Positions 54,035 to 63,635 of a stretch of DNA of 64,000 nt are shown piece by piece. A program made the translations under genes and the position numbers. The notes under the pieces were generated by a model. It was not told where the DNA came from. It worked only from the letters and a program-made list of their open reading frames with translations, and searched no databases. The stretch comes from JBNJFY01 sp051747265 (GTDB taxonomy: Bacteria > Bacteroidota > Rhodothermia > Balneolales > Balneolaceae). Location of the stretch: contig JBNJFY010000004.1 of assembly GCA_051747265.1 (NCBI GenBank), positions 1-64,000 of the forward strand, in the 5' to 3' direction. Positions within the stretch are counted from its first letter, which is position 1; each line of letters begins with the position of its first letter.

Positions 54035-55534
54035 ATGGATATGAGCAGAAACGTTTATGATGCTATCGTTATCGGTGCGGGAATGGGAGGAATGACGGTA
54101 GGCAGTTTGTTGGCCCGTGATGGTAATCGGGTGTTATTATTAGAAGCCGCGCATGTGCCCGGCGGATGTAGTTCTAGCTTTAATAGAAAAGGCTACATTT
54201 TTGAGAGCGGAGCAACTACACTGATTGGTTTCGATGAGCATCAACCGTTACGCTATCTGGAGCAGGAACTGAATATTCGCTTGCCTAGAAGAGAGCTCCA
54301 TCCCAGTATGAGTGTGTGGATGAATAGCAACAAGGGAGCCCCCATAACACGCCATAAATCGATTGAAAAATGGATTAAGGAAGCTCAGCGGTATTTTGGC
54401 AATCCCAAGGGGCAGCGCGAATTCTGGACATTGGCCAAGCAGATTTCCGATTTGGTGTGGAAAGCTTCTTCGCGGACGCCCTATTTCCCACCTGTGCAAT
54501 GGAGGGATTGGTGGGAGTTGCTTCGCCAAAATGATCTCCGGGATACATGGATGCTACCTTACGCACTAAAGACAACTGCGGATGTGGCTCGTGATTTGGA
54601 AGTCGATAACTCGCTATTCAGCGATTTTCTGGATGAACAATTGATGATCACCGCCCAAGCCACGGCTGAAGAAACTCCATTCATTGTTGGAGCGGTTGGG
54701 CTTACCTATACCAATTACTCTAATTTCTATGTGCCGGGTGGACTCCTTGAATTGGTAAGAACGTTACAACGCTATATCGAAAAGCAACAAGGAGAATTGC
54801 GCGTAAAAGAGCGCGTCACGGATATCCAAAAAGGCCGCAAGGAATATGGAATTCGAACCACTAAAGGGATTTATCAGGCACCTGTGGTGATTTCCAATGT
54901 GCCGGTCTGGAATTTAGCCGAGATTACCCGGGGGAGTATGGAGATCTATTTTATGGAGCAAGCAACGAAGTACGATCGATCCGTGGGGGCTTTGACATTC
55001 GGTATTGCTATGGAAGATATTTTTGAGCCGGATTTAACGCTTCATCATCAGATACATATCCCAGCCTCTGCTAGACCGGAAGAAATGGAATCTAAATCGC
55101 TCTTTGTATCCCTTTCTGCTCCGGATGATCATCATCGAGCGCCCTCCGGAAAGCGAGTATTGAACATCTCCACTCATACGGATAATGAATTTTGGTTTGG
55201 CTTAAATGGCCAGTATCAGACGCGAAAAGCGCAACTAGCTCACCAAATCATACATTTATTGGATGAATACTGGGATCCATTCGAAAAAAACAAAATCAAC
55301 TCCTATTATTCAGCGACGCCGGTTACCTGGGAACAGTGGGTATATCGATATCGTGGCCGGGTAGGAGGCATACCCCAGTGGAAAGGACGTTTGATAACTG
55401 ACTGGCCAACGAATGCGCCCCCTTTTGATGGGTTCTATTTATGTGGCGATACGGTATATCCCGGACAAGGAATTCCCGGCGTAACTTTAAGCGGAATTAA
55501 CGCATATAAGCGAATAAAACAGAAGTATTCATAA
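54035..55534 (+). CDS. CrtI/CrtISO-like FAD-dependent oxidoreductase
   Basis: 499 residues with the N-terminal FAD motif AIVIGAGMGGMTVGSLLARDG, the LLLEAAHVPGGCSSSF segment and the C-terminal YLCGDTVYPGQGIPGVTLSG of phytoene desaturase/carotenoid isomerase/retinol saturase relatives. It likely desaturates or isomerises a polyene or related lipid. No other carotenoid gene is near, so the substrate is uncertain. The gene lies 84 bp after the ABC ATPase and 12 bp before a rhomboid gene. Confidence 0.87.
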   Translation: MDMSRNVYDAIVIGAGMGGMTVGSLLARDGNRVLLLEAAHVPGGCSSSFNRKGYIFESGATTLIGFDEHQPLRYLEQELNIRLPRRELHPSMSVWMNSNKGAPITRHKSIEKWIKEAQRYFGNPKGQREFWTLAKQISDLVWKASSRTPYFPPVQWRDWWELLRQNDLRDTWMLPYALKTTADVARDLEVDNSLFSDFLDEQLMITAQATAEETPFIVGAVGLTYTNYSNFYVPGGLLELVRTLQRYIEKQQGELRVKERVTDIQKGRKEYGIRTTKGIYQAPVVISNVPVWNLAEITRGSMEIYFMEQATKYDRSVGALTFGIAMEDIFEPDLTLHHQIHIPASARPEEMESKSLFVSLSAPDDHHRAPSGKRVLNISTHTDNEFWFGLNGQYQTRKAQLAHQIIHLLDEYWDPFEKNKINSYYSATPVTWEQWVYRYRGRVGGIPQWKGRLITDWPTNAPPFDGFYLCGDTVYPGQGIPGVTLSGINAYKRIKQKYS

Positions 55535-55546
55535 ATACAGAACTCT

Positions 55547-56179
55547 TTGAATTTTCAGCAAAATAATTACTCTCCGAATACTCAGTTCAGCATTTTCCCT
55601 CCTGCGATCAAACATCTGTTGATCACCAACGGATTGTTTTTTGTAGGCCTAAATACGCCGATGGTCGGTCAATTTTTAATCCAGTTTGGAGCTTTATGGC
55701 CCATAGGAAGCGGATATTTTATGCCTTGGCAACTGGTTTCCTATATGTTCTTACATGCTGGTTTCGGACATATATTGTTCAATATGTTTGCCCTGTGGAT
55801 GTTCGGACAAGCTATTGAAAATTTGTGGGGCACTCGTCGTTTTGCCATTTATTACTTTTTGACTGGCATAGGAGCAGCATTGCTTCATATGTGGATCAGT
55901 GGTGGTGGAGCGCCAACGTTGGGAGCTTCCGGTGCTGTATATGGCATTTTGCTAGCTTTCGGTATGATGTTTCCAGAACGTCCCATTATGCTACTCTTCT
56001 TCCCGGTCCCTATCAAAGCTAAATATTTCGTAGCCATTTTCGGTGGATTGGAATTACTTAATGGTATCTTTAGTCAAAATACAGGCATTGCCTATTTTGC
56101 CCACTTAGGTGGGATGGTCGCTGGTTTTATCATCATTAAGTATTGGCAATCTACCGGACGACTAAATTCCTCGAACTAA
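55547..56179 (+). CDS. Rhomboid-family intramembrane serine protease 1
   Basis: 210 residues, six membrane helices. Catalytic Ser in GASGAVYGILLAF, catalytic His in FAHLGGMVAGF, and HAGFGHILFNMFALWMFG (the family HxxxN region). TTG start at 55547, 12 bp after the upstream oxidoreductase. Cleaves transmembrane substrates within the membrane. Confidence 0.92.
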   Translation: MNFQQNNYSPNTQFSIFPPAIKHLLITNGLFFVGLNTPMVGQFLIQFGALWPIGSGYFMPWQLVSYMFLHAGFGHILFNMFALWMFGQAIENLWGTRRFAIYYFLTGIGAALLHMWISGGGAPTLGASGAVYGILLAFGMMFPERPIMLLFFPVPIKAKYFVAIFGGLELLNGIFSQNTGIAYFAHLGGMVAGFIIIKYWQSTGRLNSSN

Positions 56180-56293
56180 TGTTTGGGGGTAACATCCCGT
56201 TATTTAGCTCGTTAGAAATGTTGAATTTTAGCGATACCGATTCTTGAACTTGTCGTTTAGGATAGTCGATACCTACAACTTTTATTAGAAACT

Positions 56294-57175
56294 ATGTACA
56301 ACGAATCGTTTGGAGATTCTTTAAAAAGGGGCTATTTCCGCATCCCTGTAGCCATTCGGACGATTATTACCCTCAATGTAGTGGTCTTTTTATTGCAAGC
56401 CCTGGGGGGCTCCTCGATAAATCGCACCCTGGTGGATTGGTTTGCTTTGTGGCCAGAGTTCCCATTGGCTCTAATGCAGCCGTGGCGTGTAATTACCTAT
56501 ATGTTTTTACACGGTGGGGTATTCCATTTACTATTTAACATGCTCTGGTTGTGGTGGATGGGACGTTCGGTAGAGGAAACCTTGGGTCCGCGCACCTTTA
56601 CGGTATTGTATTTTGGATCGGGTATTGGCGGAGCCTTGTTCGACTTTTTGTTCGCCAACTTGCTAGGGATTAATTATGTGATTGGAGCTTCAGGGGCAGT
56701 ATTCGGGGTAATGGTCGCCTTTGCTTATATGTTCCCTCGTACTCCAATTATGCTATTTCTACTTCCTCCCATTGAAGCCCGCTATGTTGTAGCTGGTTTA
56801 ATTGCCTTGGATGTCCTTTTTCTAGGTAGCGGCGATAATACTGCTCGTATTGTGCATCTGGGTGGTGCTGGAGTTGGATACCTATTAATGAAACTCCATT
56901 ATCAAGGATATGATTTGAGTCGGATCCCTAGGAAAATAGAGCAATTCTGGTATGGTTTGCGATCCATCTCTACAGCCCAGCAAAGTGCTACACAATCGAG
57001 TCGATCCCAAAGTAAAAAGACCATGTGGTCAGCTACGGTATCCGACGCCGAAGTGGTAGAAGAAACCGATCAAAATGAACTGGATCGTATCTTGGAAAAG
57101 ATATCCAAGGACGGATACGATGGTTTGACAGACGAAGAGAAAAAAAAGCTATTTGAGTTAAGCAATCGCAGTTAA
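56294..57175 (+). CDS. Rhomboid-family intramembrane serine protease 2 with C-terminal tail domain
   Basis: 293 residues, paralogous to the preceding gene. HGGVFHLLFNMLWLWWMG, catalytic GASGAVFGVMVAF and His in HLGGAGVGYLL (~190). A cytosolic tail of ~80 residues ends in an acidic helical module (ELDRILEKISKDGYDGLTDE) found at the C-terminus of many Bacteroidota rhomboids. Separated by 114 bp from the first rhomboid. Confidence 0.92.
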   Translation: MYNESFGDSLKRGYFRIPVAIRTIITLNVVVFLLQALGGSSINRTLVDWFALWPEFPLALMQPWRVITYMFLHGGVFHLLFNMLWLWWMGRSVEETLGPRTFTVLYFGSGIGGALFDFLFANLLGINYVIGASGAVFGVMVAFAYMFPRTPIMLFLLPPIEARYVVAGLIALDVLFLGSGDNTARIVHLGGAGVGYLLMKLHYQGYDLSRIPRKIEQFWYGLRSISTAQQSATQSSRSQSKKTMWSATVSDAEVVEETDQNELDRILEKISKDGYDGLTDEEKKKLFELSNRS

Positions 57176-57326
57176 TAAAAATACCACCATTTTAGCCTAT
57201 CCAACAATTTTGTTCTAATCTATAGATGGGAAGTAAGTTGCGAGTTGTTCAATGGTGGTGAAATTATCGCAACTTGATGGCTAGATAAGCTTATTTAGAA
57301 CACTTTCTGATTGTCTGTAAATAGAT

Positions 57327-57354
57327 AAGGCTGATCGAATAATGATCAGCCTTT
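57327..57354 (+). terminator. Hairpin between rhomboid and MCP genes
   Basis: 10-bp perfect stem aaggctgatc / gatcagcctt with a 7-nt loop between convergent genes. Only three T follow on the plus strand, so it is a weak or two-way terminator. Confidence 0.45.
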
Positions 57355-57396
57355 GTGCTAGGGTTAAGAAAATAAAGATTAAAGCTCTTTTGGATC

Positions 57397-58980
57397 CTAG
57401 AAGTCTTCAAAATCATCATCCATGGGGATGACATCTTCCGGATTCTGAGAATCATTATAGGTATTAGAACTTACATTTTTACTTTGGCGAGGCTTTTTGT
57501 CGTCGCCTGATGTATTATTCTCACTTTCCAGAGCTTCTTGAATTTTCTTTTTAGCATTCTCGGCTTTGCGCTGGGTCTTTTGATCTTTCTTAATTGTAGA
57601 CAGATCCTGATAGCCATTTTCATCTTTAGATACCAGAGTAGTCAAGTTGGTAACGATATCTTGCAGGTGGGTAGCTTCAGCCTGTAAGTTGGCGGCAGCA
57701 GAAGCATTTTGTTCGGCTCCCGCGGCATTTTTCTGGGTCACGCTATCCACATGACTCATGGCCCGGTTAATTTGATCCAGTCCTTGAGATTGTTCCATGG
57801 AAGCAGCCGTAATTTCGGCAACCAGCTCATTCACTTTTTGCGATTTCTGATCAATATCTTCCAGCTTGTCAGCCACTTCCTGGGCAATATCCACACCACC
57901 GTTGGCCGCTTGACGAGAACGCTCGATAATGGTTTCCGTTTCTTTAGCTGCATCGGAAGTGCGGAGGGCCAGTCGGCGCACTTCTTCGGCTACTACCGCG
58001 AAACCTTGTCCGGCTGTACCGGCTCGAGCTGCCTCAACCGCAGCATTCAATGCCAACAGGTTGGTTTGGAAGGCAATCTCATCAATAGCCTTGATAATTT
58101 TGGAAGTCTCATCGGTTGAGTTCTTCAGCTCATTCATGGACTCGTTCATGCGGGCCATCGCTTCGTTACCATCACTCGCGGCATCCCGGGCTTCTTCGGC
58201 GAGTTTGTTAGCCTGTTGCGAGCTGTCTGCGTTTCGTTTAGTCATGGAAGACATCTCTTCCAGTGAAGCCGAAGTCTCCTCAAGCGAGGAGGCTTGTTGC
58301 GAAGCACCATCAGCCATTTCCTGACTCGTAGCAGAAAATTGCTCGGAAGCGTCATTAATGCTTTCCGAGGTCTCCTGCAGTACATCAATAGATTGCTTAA
58401 TTGGATTGTTAATTCTTTCCGCGGACCAAACAGCAACGGTGATAAATATCACCAGCGCAATTACCGAGAAGAGGAGGGTGGTCCACATGATACTAGCTAC
58501 ATTCTCATTGAGCAGATCTTTGGTGAACACCATTTTGATATAGCCCAAAGTATCACCATCCATGGTGACCGGAGCTGTAAATTCAATAACCTCTTCGAGG
58601 TCAACTTCGTTTATTCCCTCAATATCGGTGGAAACGGTAAGGTCTTCGTTATTGGGACCTACTCCATGAATTAACTGACCGGTGTCGTCAAAAACGGCTG
58701 CGTTAACCACACCATCGTCCAGATGGTCGTTATCAAAGGGAGTTAAGGTATTTCTGATACTGGAACCGTCATCCAAAATTCGATTTTGAATAGCGGTACT
58801 GAGGTTTTGGGATAACACCATTACCTCATTTTTGGAGGCCTCGGTGAGTAAGGTATTTCCTAACTGACGGGCGTTATAAGGGAAATACAAAAACATGAAG
58901 AGGGCTGCACCAAAACCCATAAATGTGACAATAAAAATGATGCGAGCTCGAATGGTGAGGTTGTCGAATGACCAATTCAT
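57397..58980 (-). CDS. Methyl-accepting chemotaxis protein
   Basis: 527-residue transmembrane chemoreceptor: TM1 (~13-31), periplasmic sensor domain of ~125 residues, TM2 (~166-190), a linker and the long MCP signalling coiled coil with the hairpin tip IDEIAFQTNLLALNAAVEAARAG, EEVRRLALRTSDAAKE. A charged, disordered tail (~460-527) ends with EDVIPMDDDFEDF. No che genes are nearby. The ligand is unknown. Confidence 0.94.
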   Translation of the reverse strand: MNWSFDNLTIRARIIFIVTFMGFGAALFMFLYFPYNARQLGNTLLTEASKNEVMVLSQNLSTAIQNRILDDGSSIRNTLTPFDNDHLDDGVVNAAVFDDTGQLIHGVGPNNEDLTVSTDIEGINEVDLEEVIEFTAPVTMDGDTLGYIKMVFTKDLLNENVASIMWTTLLFSVIALVIFITVAVWSAERINNPIKQSIDVLQETSESINDASEQFSATSQEMADGASQQASSLEETSASLEEMSSMTKRNADSSQQANKLAEEARDAASDGNEAMARMNESMNELKNSTDETSKIIKAIDEIAFQTNLLALNAAVEAARAGTAGQGFAVVAEEVRRLALRTSDAAKETETIIERSRQAANGGVDIAQEVADKLEDIDQKSQKVNELVAEITAASMEQSQGLDQINRAMSHVDSVTQKNAAGAEQNASAAANLQAEATHLQDIVTNLTTLVSKDENGYQDLSTIKKDQKTQRKAENAKKKIQEALESENNTSGDDKKPRQSKNVSSNTYNDSQNPEDVIPMDDDFEDF

Positions 58981-59259
58981 ATGGTATAAAACTATTAGTT
59001 AAATGCGGTATCCGTTTATAACACGCAGGACAAGCCTTATCGTCTTGACAAAGCAAACTAACATAAAACTTTTAGATAATTCAATAGAATACCCCGCATA
59101 CTATAGATCAGACCAAACTAAAGTATATGGCTCTGAATGCACAAGATAGCTAGTACATTCGATTAAGAGCATGTAATAAGCAATAATAGCTTTTTATCGT
59201 TGATTATATTAAAGTTAAGAGTAGCTGGAATCTGGCAATGCAACTGTTTGAGGGAATTT

Positions 59260-60033
59260 ATGCTTAGGACAATCAGCGCTAAATTGATTCTGTTTTTTTT
59301 AATGTTGTTGGTATTTACACCGGTAGTGCAAGGTCAAAGCACCGCGGAACTGCTTCAGGAAGCCGATCGACTGTTTGACGCGCATAACGAAAAAGATGCG
59401 TTGAACCTGTATCGACAGGTGATCGAACAGGATCCGGAAAACCATGAGGCACTGTGGAAAGGCAGTTTTCTGAGTTCCAGGATTGGAAATCGATTAGATG
59501 ACGATGCTGAAAAAAAGAAATATTTCTACAATGCCATGAAATGGGCAGATAAAGCTATGGCAGTCGACTCAACAGCGGTTAACTCCTACTATGCAATGGG
59601 AGTGGCCTTAGGTCGGATGGCACTCATTTCGCCGGCCAAAGAACGTGTAGCGGGGAGTCGAAAAATTGAGAAAGTGGCTGAACAAGGATTAGAGATCGAT
59701 CCCCGCCACGCTGGCTTAAATCATGTATTAGGATTTCTATACTATCGATTAGCCAACGCATCCAGGATTGAAACCATGGCTGCGAATATGTTATTCGGAG
59801 GGTTGCCGGCAGACGCATCCAATGAGCGAGCCATACAATACATTAGCAAAGCCGTGGAGAATCGACCGGATTATTTATTGTATCGATATGATCTGGCCCG
59901 TGCCTACCACGCCAACGGAGAGGATGCCAAAGCCAGAACCCAATTAAATAAAGTCTTGGAGATGGAAGGGTACTCGCCGGATGATCCAGAGATCAAATCA
60001 GATGCTCGAAAATTATTGGTAGAGCTTTCTTGA
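59260..60033 (+). CDS. Exported TPR protein (RMDN-like) 1
   Basis: 257 residues from the ATG at 59260, chosen because it starts a good signal peptide (LILFFLMLLVFTPVVQGQ); the frame is open 20 codons earlier. TPR-like repeats follow (ALNLYRQVIEQDPENHEALWKGSFL; YYAMGVALGRMALISPAKERV; LDPRHAGLNHVLGF-type). The sequence is paralogous to the next gene. It resembles regulator-of-microtubule-dynamics-like TPR proteins; role unknown, probably a periplasmic scaffold. Confidence 0.78.
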   Translation: MLRTISAKLILFFLMLLVFTPVVQGQSTAELLQEADRLFDAHNEKDALNLYRQVIEQDPENHEALWKGSFLSSRIGNRLDDDAEKKKYFYNAMKWADKAMAVDSTAVNSYYAMGVALGRMALISPAKERVAGSRKIEKVAEQGLEIDPRHAGLNHVLGFLYYRLANASRIETMAANMLFGGLPADASNERAIQYISKAVENRPDYLLYRYDLARAYHANGEDAKARTQLNKVLEMEGYSPDDPEIKSDARKLLVELS

Positions 60034-60118
60034 GGTCAGCTTTTTTCGTTCTTTATGTGAATTAATGGTTGTACATTAATATATCTGCGAACGAAAATTA
60101 GTATTGATCTCAATAGTT

Positions 60119-60874
60119 ATGCGCCGATCTATAGTTATAATGTTATTGCTATTCATCCCCTGGATGGCCCAAGGGCAAACTGTTGACGCCCTTCTCAGTC
60201 AAGCGGATTCTTTGTATGCAAATTATGAGGAACCGGAGGCTTTGGAAATTTATAAACAGGTACTTGAATTAAATCCGGATGAGCACCTTGCGCTGTGGCG
60301 TACCAGTTTATTATACGCACGCATTGGTAATCGGCTTGATTCGGAGGACGAAAAACGTTCTTATTTTAAAGATGCCAAATTATTTGCGCAACAAGCTTTA
60401 GCGGTAGATTCTACCAGTGAGGCCTCTCACTATGTTATGGGGGTAGCCATGGGGCGAATGGCCTTGATATCCGGTGCTCGGGAACGCGTGGCTGCATCCC
60501 GAAAAATTCGCGAACATGCACTGAAGGCTCTGGAGTTGGATGCCCAGCATGCCGGAGCCCATCACCTAATGGGTCGTTGGCACTATAAGGTGGCTAATTT
60601 AAATTTCGCTGAACGTATGGCTGCCGATTATTTATTTGGTGGAATTCCCGGGGAGGCCAGTAACCAGCAAGCCATAGCGGAGTTGTCCAGAGCTGTTGAG
60701 CTGGAGCCTCGAAATGTGATGTATCATTACGATTTGGCCCAAGTATTGGTTGATGAAGATCAGTACGATCAGGCGCAAGAGCATTTACAGCAGGCTTTGG
60801 AGCTGGAAACTAAAAATCCGGATGATCGCATCTACAAACCCAAAGCACGTCGATTGTTAAAGGATATTCGGTAA
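60119..60874 (+). CDS. Exported TPR protein (RMDN-like) 2
   Basis: 251 residues from the ATG at 60119 (an in-frame TTG at 60104 is less likely). Signal peptide VIMLLLFIPWMAQGQ, then TPR repeats closely matching the preceding protein (ALEIYKQVLELNPDEHLALWR; HYVMGVAMGRMALISGARERVAAS; HYKVANLNFAERMAADYLFGG). Tandem duplication is evident. A thioredoxin-like gene follows by 39 bp. Confidence 0.78.
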   Translation: MRRSIVIMLLLFIPWMAQGQTVDALLSQADSLYANYEEPEALEIYKQVLELNPDEHLALWRTSLLYARIGNRLDSEDEKRSYFKDAKLFAQQALAVDSTSEASHYVMGVAMGRMALISGARERVAASRKIREHALKALELDAQHAGAHHLMGRWHYKVANLNFAERMAADYLFGGIPGEASNQQAIAELSRAVELEPRNVMYHYDLAQVLVDEDQYDQAQEHLQQALELETKNPDDRIYKPKARRLLKDIR

Positions 60875-60913
60875 GCATTAATTCAAAAATTTCAGATAGG
60901 ACTCTATTTCTAA

Positions 60914-61438
60914 ATGCCTATCAATAAGAAGTATTTCAATTCCTTTGTGCTGATCTTTGCTATTGTGGGGGCTTTGATTTTAGCCTTATCCACGATCTGG
61001 TTTTCCCAGAATCAGCAAGATGAATTTCGTTCTTCAATTTTAGAAAATGATTCGCTGGCTACCCGTCAGGTATCGCTAAATAGGATGGATAGTGGGAACA
61101 TACAGCTGGGTGATTATTCTGGAACCACCATCCTATTATTTTGGAATACTTGGGTTGAGGCGGCATTGGATGCCGGCGTACAACTCAAAGAGTTCACCGA
61201 AAATTCCGATCAGGATGTTCGCCTGTTGGTTGCCCCCATGCACACACCCGATGATTCCGTGGCGAGTCACTGGCCTTCTGGCAATCAACGCATCAGAATT
61301 ATTGATGGAAACCAGTTATTTAAAGATCTCCATGTCCCCGGGGTGCCTGCCACAATCTGGATAGATTCAACCGGTACTGTATTTTACGCTCAGGTAGGGT
61401 ATCTGAAGATGCCTGACCAGATAGCAACACAGGAATAA
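60914..61438 (+). CDS. Thioredoxin-fold membrane-anchored protein lacking CxxC
   Basis: 174 residues: N-terminal membrane anchor (~8-30) and a TlpA/thioredoxin-like domain. At the place of the WATWCxPC redox site it reads FWNTWVEAALD, so both Cys are missing, while the downstream cis-Pro loop VPGVPATIWIDSTGTV and YLKMP are kept. The fold is therefore kept without redox catalysis; a binding or chaperone role is possible. It sits between the TPR pair and pabC. Confidence 0.72.
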   Translation: MPINKKYFNSFVLIFAIVGALILALSTIWFSQNQQDEFRSSILENDSLATRQVSLNRMDSGNIQLGDYSGTTILLFWNTWVEAALDAGVQLKEFTENSDQDVRLLVAPMHTPDDSVASHWPSGNQRIRIIDGNQLFKDLHVPGVPATIWIDSTGTVFYAQVGYLKMPDQIATQE

Positions 61439-61470
61439 TGGTTTAGAAACCCGGTTGGGAAAGCAACGGT

Positions 61471-62331
61471 ATGGCAGTGATTTACTATAACGGTGAGTGG
61501 GTCAGTGAGGCAGATGCCCAAGTATCTGTACAATCTCGATCAGTAGCCTATGGAGATGGATGTTTTGATACGTTTAAGGTAGAACAGGGACAAGTGTTGG
61601 ATTTACGCGCCCATCTGAACCGGCTGGAAGCAACACTCCACTGGTTGGATATCGAACTCACTGCCTCCCGCAAGGATTGGCCATCATTGATACAGCAGTT
61701 AATACAGCGAAACCAACTGCAATATGAAAAGGTTTTGATACGAATCCAGGCTTGGCGGGAGGGAAGTCGAGGTTATCATACGAGCTCAACGAGCGGTTCG
61801 CTGGTTATGGTGGCCCAAAAGCTACCGGAGTTTCCCACCCAAACCAGGTTAGCCACCGTAGATACTCGCCGGATACCTTCCCAAGCTTTGCCCCCGCAAT
61901 TTAAATTATCCAATGGGATCAATTATATCAGAGCCTCCCGTGAAGCTCGTGACGCCGGCTTCGATGAGGCCGTAATGCTTACTCTTCGCAACGAGATATC
62001 GGAGACTCCCATCGCCAACATTTTCTGGACGGTGGGTAAAACACTGTACACCCCAGCTAAAACATGCGACCTACTTCCCGGGATAACTCGTCAATTCGTA
62101 CTCAGTTCTGTTGCTGAGCGGCTCGGCTATTCCATTCAAGAAGTGATAGTGAAACGCTCAGGGTTAGATAAACCGGAGCTGGTGTTTATTTGCAATTCCC
62201 TTCGGGAAATTACCGGCGTAATCCAATGGGATCAGTGGGAATGGTCGGGCGAACAGCTTAAAAAGAAATTACAACCTTGGCTGGATGCTTTCAGCGAATT
62301 AAAGATCCACAAGCAGGATTCCTTGTTTTAA
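61471..62331 (+). CDS. pabC: Class IV aminotransferase, probable aminodeoxychorismate lyase
   Basis: 286 residues of the PLP-dependent branched-chain aminotransferase/ADC lyase family. The N-terminal SVAYGDGCFDTFKV and HLNRLEATL segments, the candidate PLP lysine in FKLSNGINYIRA, and EAVMLTLRNEISETPIANIF with LLPGITRQFVL are present. Its stop is 6 bp before pabB, so a role in 4-aminobenzoate synthesis (folate) is far more likely than D-amino-acid or branched-chain transamination. Confidence 0.85.
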   Translation: MAVIYYNGEWVSEADAQVSVQSRSVAYGDGCFDTFKVEQGQVLDLRAHLNRLEATLHWLDIELTASRKDWPSLIQQLIQRNQLQYEKVLIRIQAWREGSRGYHTSSTSGSLVMVAQKLPEFPTQTRLATVDTRRIPSQALPPQFKLSNGINYIRASREARDAGFDEAVMLTLRNEISETPIANIFWTVGKTLYTPAKTCDLLPGITRQFVLSSVAERLGYSIQEVIVKRSGLDKPELVFICNSLREITGVIQWDQWEWSGEQLKKKLQPWLDAFSELKIHKQDSLF

Positions 62332-62337
62332 CAATCT

Positions 62338-63591
62338 ATGAGTAGATCCAGTGAGCAAATAATAGCACTGATTTCTCGACTTCGTAAACAGGGGCCGGTG
62401 GTATGGTTAGATAGCCGAATGCAAGAACACCGTGCCAGCCAATGTTCCTGGATTGCGGCTTACCCACGTTCCGTAATATCCATGACCAACGATCCCGATG
62501 TGTGGACCAAGCTAAAAGCCGAATGGACATCAACCCCAAGTTGGTGGTTTGGATATTTGGGCTATGATATGAAAAATGGACTCGAAGATTTGAGCTCAAC
62601 CAATCCAGCCCTGATAGACGCCCCTGACTGCTGGTTTATGGATCCGGGTTTGCTTATCCGCATCGATCACCAAACCGATACCTGGACCTGGATTCGTGGA
62701 CAGGAATACCAGCAAGAGTTAGAAGCTGAACTGCAAAAGAATCCACCACTAGATACTCGTTCTGATTACCGGGTGGGATTGTTCACCCCCAGCATAAGCA
62801 AGCAAGACTATTTGGATCGAATTAAACAGATTCAGGACGATATTTTTGAGGGGCTCTATTATGAAATGAATTTCACCTATCCGCTTCGGGGAGCATTTGA
62901 AGGGGATAGTTTGCGCTGGTATAATCAGTTACAGCATGCCGGCCCGGTCCCTTTTGGAGCGTATTTGGATATCGGTGACGTTCAAGTTGCCTGCTTATCA
63001 CCGGAGCGGTTTCTTCAGAAAAAGAAAACCCACCTTATTTCTCAGCCCATAAAGGGAACCCGGGGAAAAGGGGAGACCCCCGAAGCCGATCGCCAAATTC
63101 GAAGGGAACTGCAGCACGCCACCAAGGATCGAGCCGAAAATCTGATGATTGTGGATCTGGTGCGCAATGATTTTAATCGAATAGCAATTCCCAGTACAGT
63201 CAGCGTAGATCGACTATTTGAGATACAATCCTTTCCCACGGTTCACCAAATGGTAAGTAGTGTGCACGCAGAGGTAGAAGCTGAGGTACATCCGGTGGAA
63301 ATTTTGGCCGCTTGTTTTCCTATGGGTTCGATGACCGGCGCTCCAAAAATTGAGGTGATGAAGCGTATTGAGCAGTTGGAGAATTATCGCCGGGGTATTT
63401 ATTCGGGGGCGATTGGATATCTTAATCCAGAGGGCGATTTCGACTTCAATGTCGTAATTCGAACCGCGATAATTCAGCAGAATCAGGTCGTTTACCCGGT
63501 TGGAGGTGCCATAACCAGTGATTCTGATCCCGAAGAGGAGTGGCAGGAAACGATTATCAAGGCGCGGGCGTTAGCGCAACAGATCGAGTAA
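62338..63591 (+). CDS. pabB: Aminodeoxychorismate synthase component I
   Basis: 417 residues of the chorismate-binding family (anthranilate synthase I/PabB). Present are the GEIYYEMN-like motif (FEGLYYEMNFTYPL), SPERFL, the PIKGTRGKG lysine motif typical of PabB, DLVRNDFNRIA, FPMGSMTGAPKIEVM and YSGAIGYL. It aminates chorismate to 4-amino-4-deoxychorismate with a PabA glutaminase, not encoded here. Paired with pabC. Confidence 0.92.
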   Translation: MSRSSEQIIALISRLRKQGPVVWLDSRMQEHRASQCSWIAAYPRSVISMTNDPDVWTKLKAEWTSTPSWWFGYLGYDMKNGLEDLSSTNPALIDAPDCWFMDPGLLIRIDHQTDTWTWIRGQEYQQELEAELQKNPPLDTRSDYRVGLFTPSISKQDYLDRIKQIQDDIFEGLYYEMNFTYPLRGAFEGDSLRWYNQLQHAGPVPFGAYLDIGDVQVACLSPERFLQKKKTHLISQPIKGTRGKGETPEADRQIRRELQHATKDRAENLMIVDLVRNDFNRIAIPSTVSVDRLFEIQSFPTVHQMVSSVHAEVEAEVHPVEILAACFPMGSMTGAPKIEVMKRIEQLENYRRGIYSGAIGYLNPEGDFDFNVVIRTAIIQQNQVVYPVGGAITSDSDPEEEWQETIIKARALAQQIE

Positions 63592-63635
63592 CACATTCTT
63601 TTTGAAAAGAGTTAAGGAGAGGGTTTAGCGCAAAT

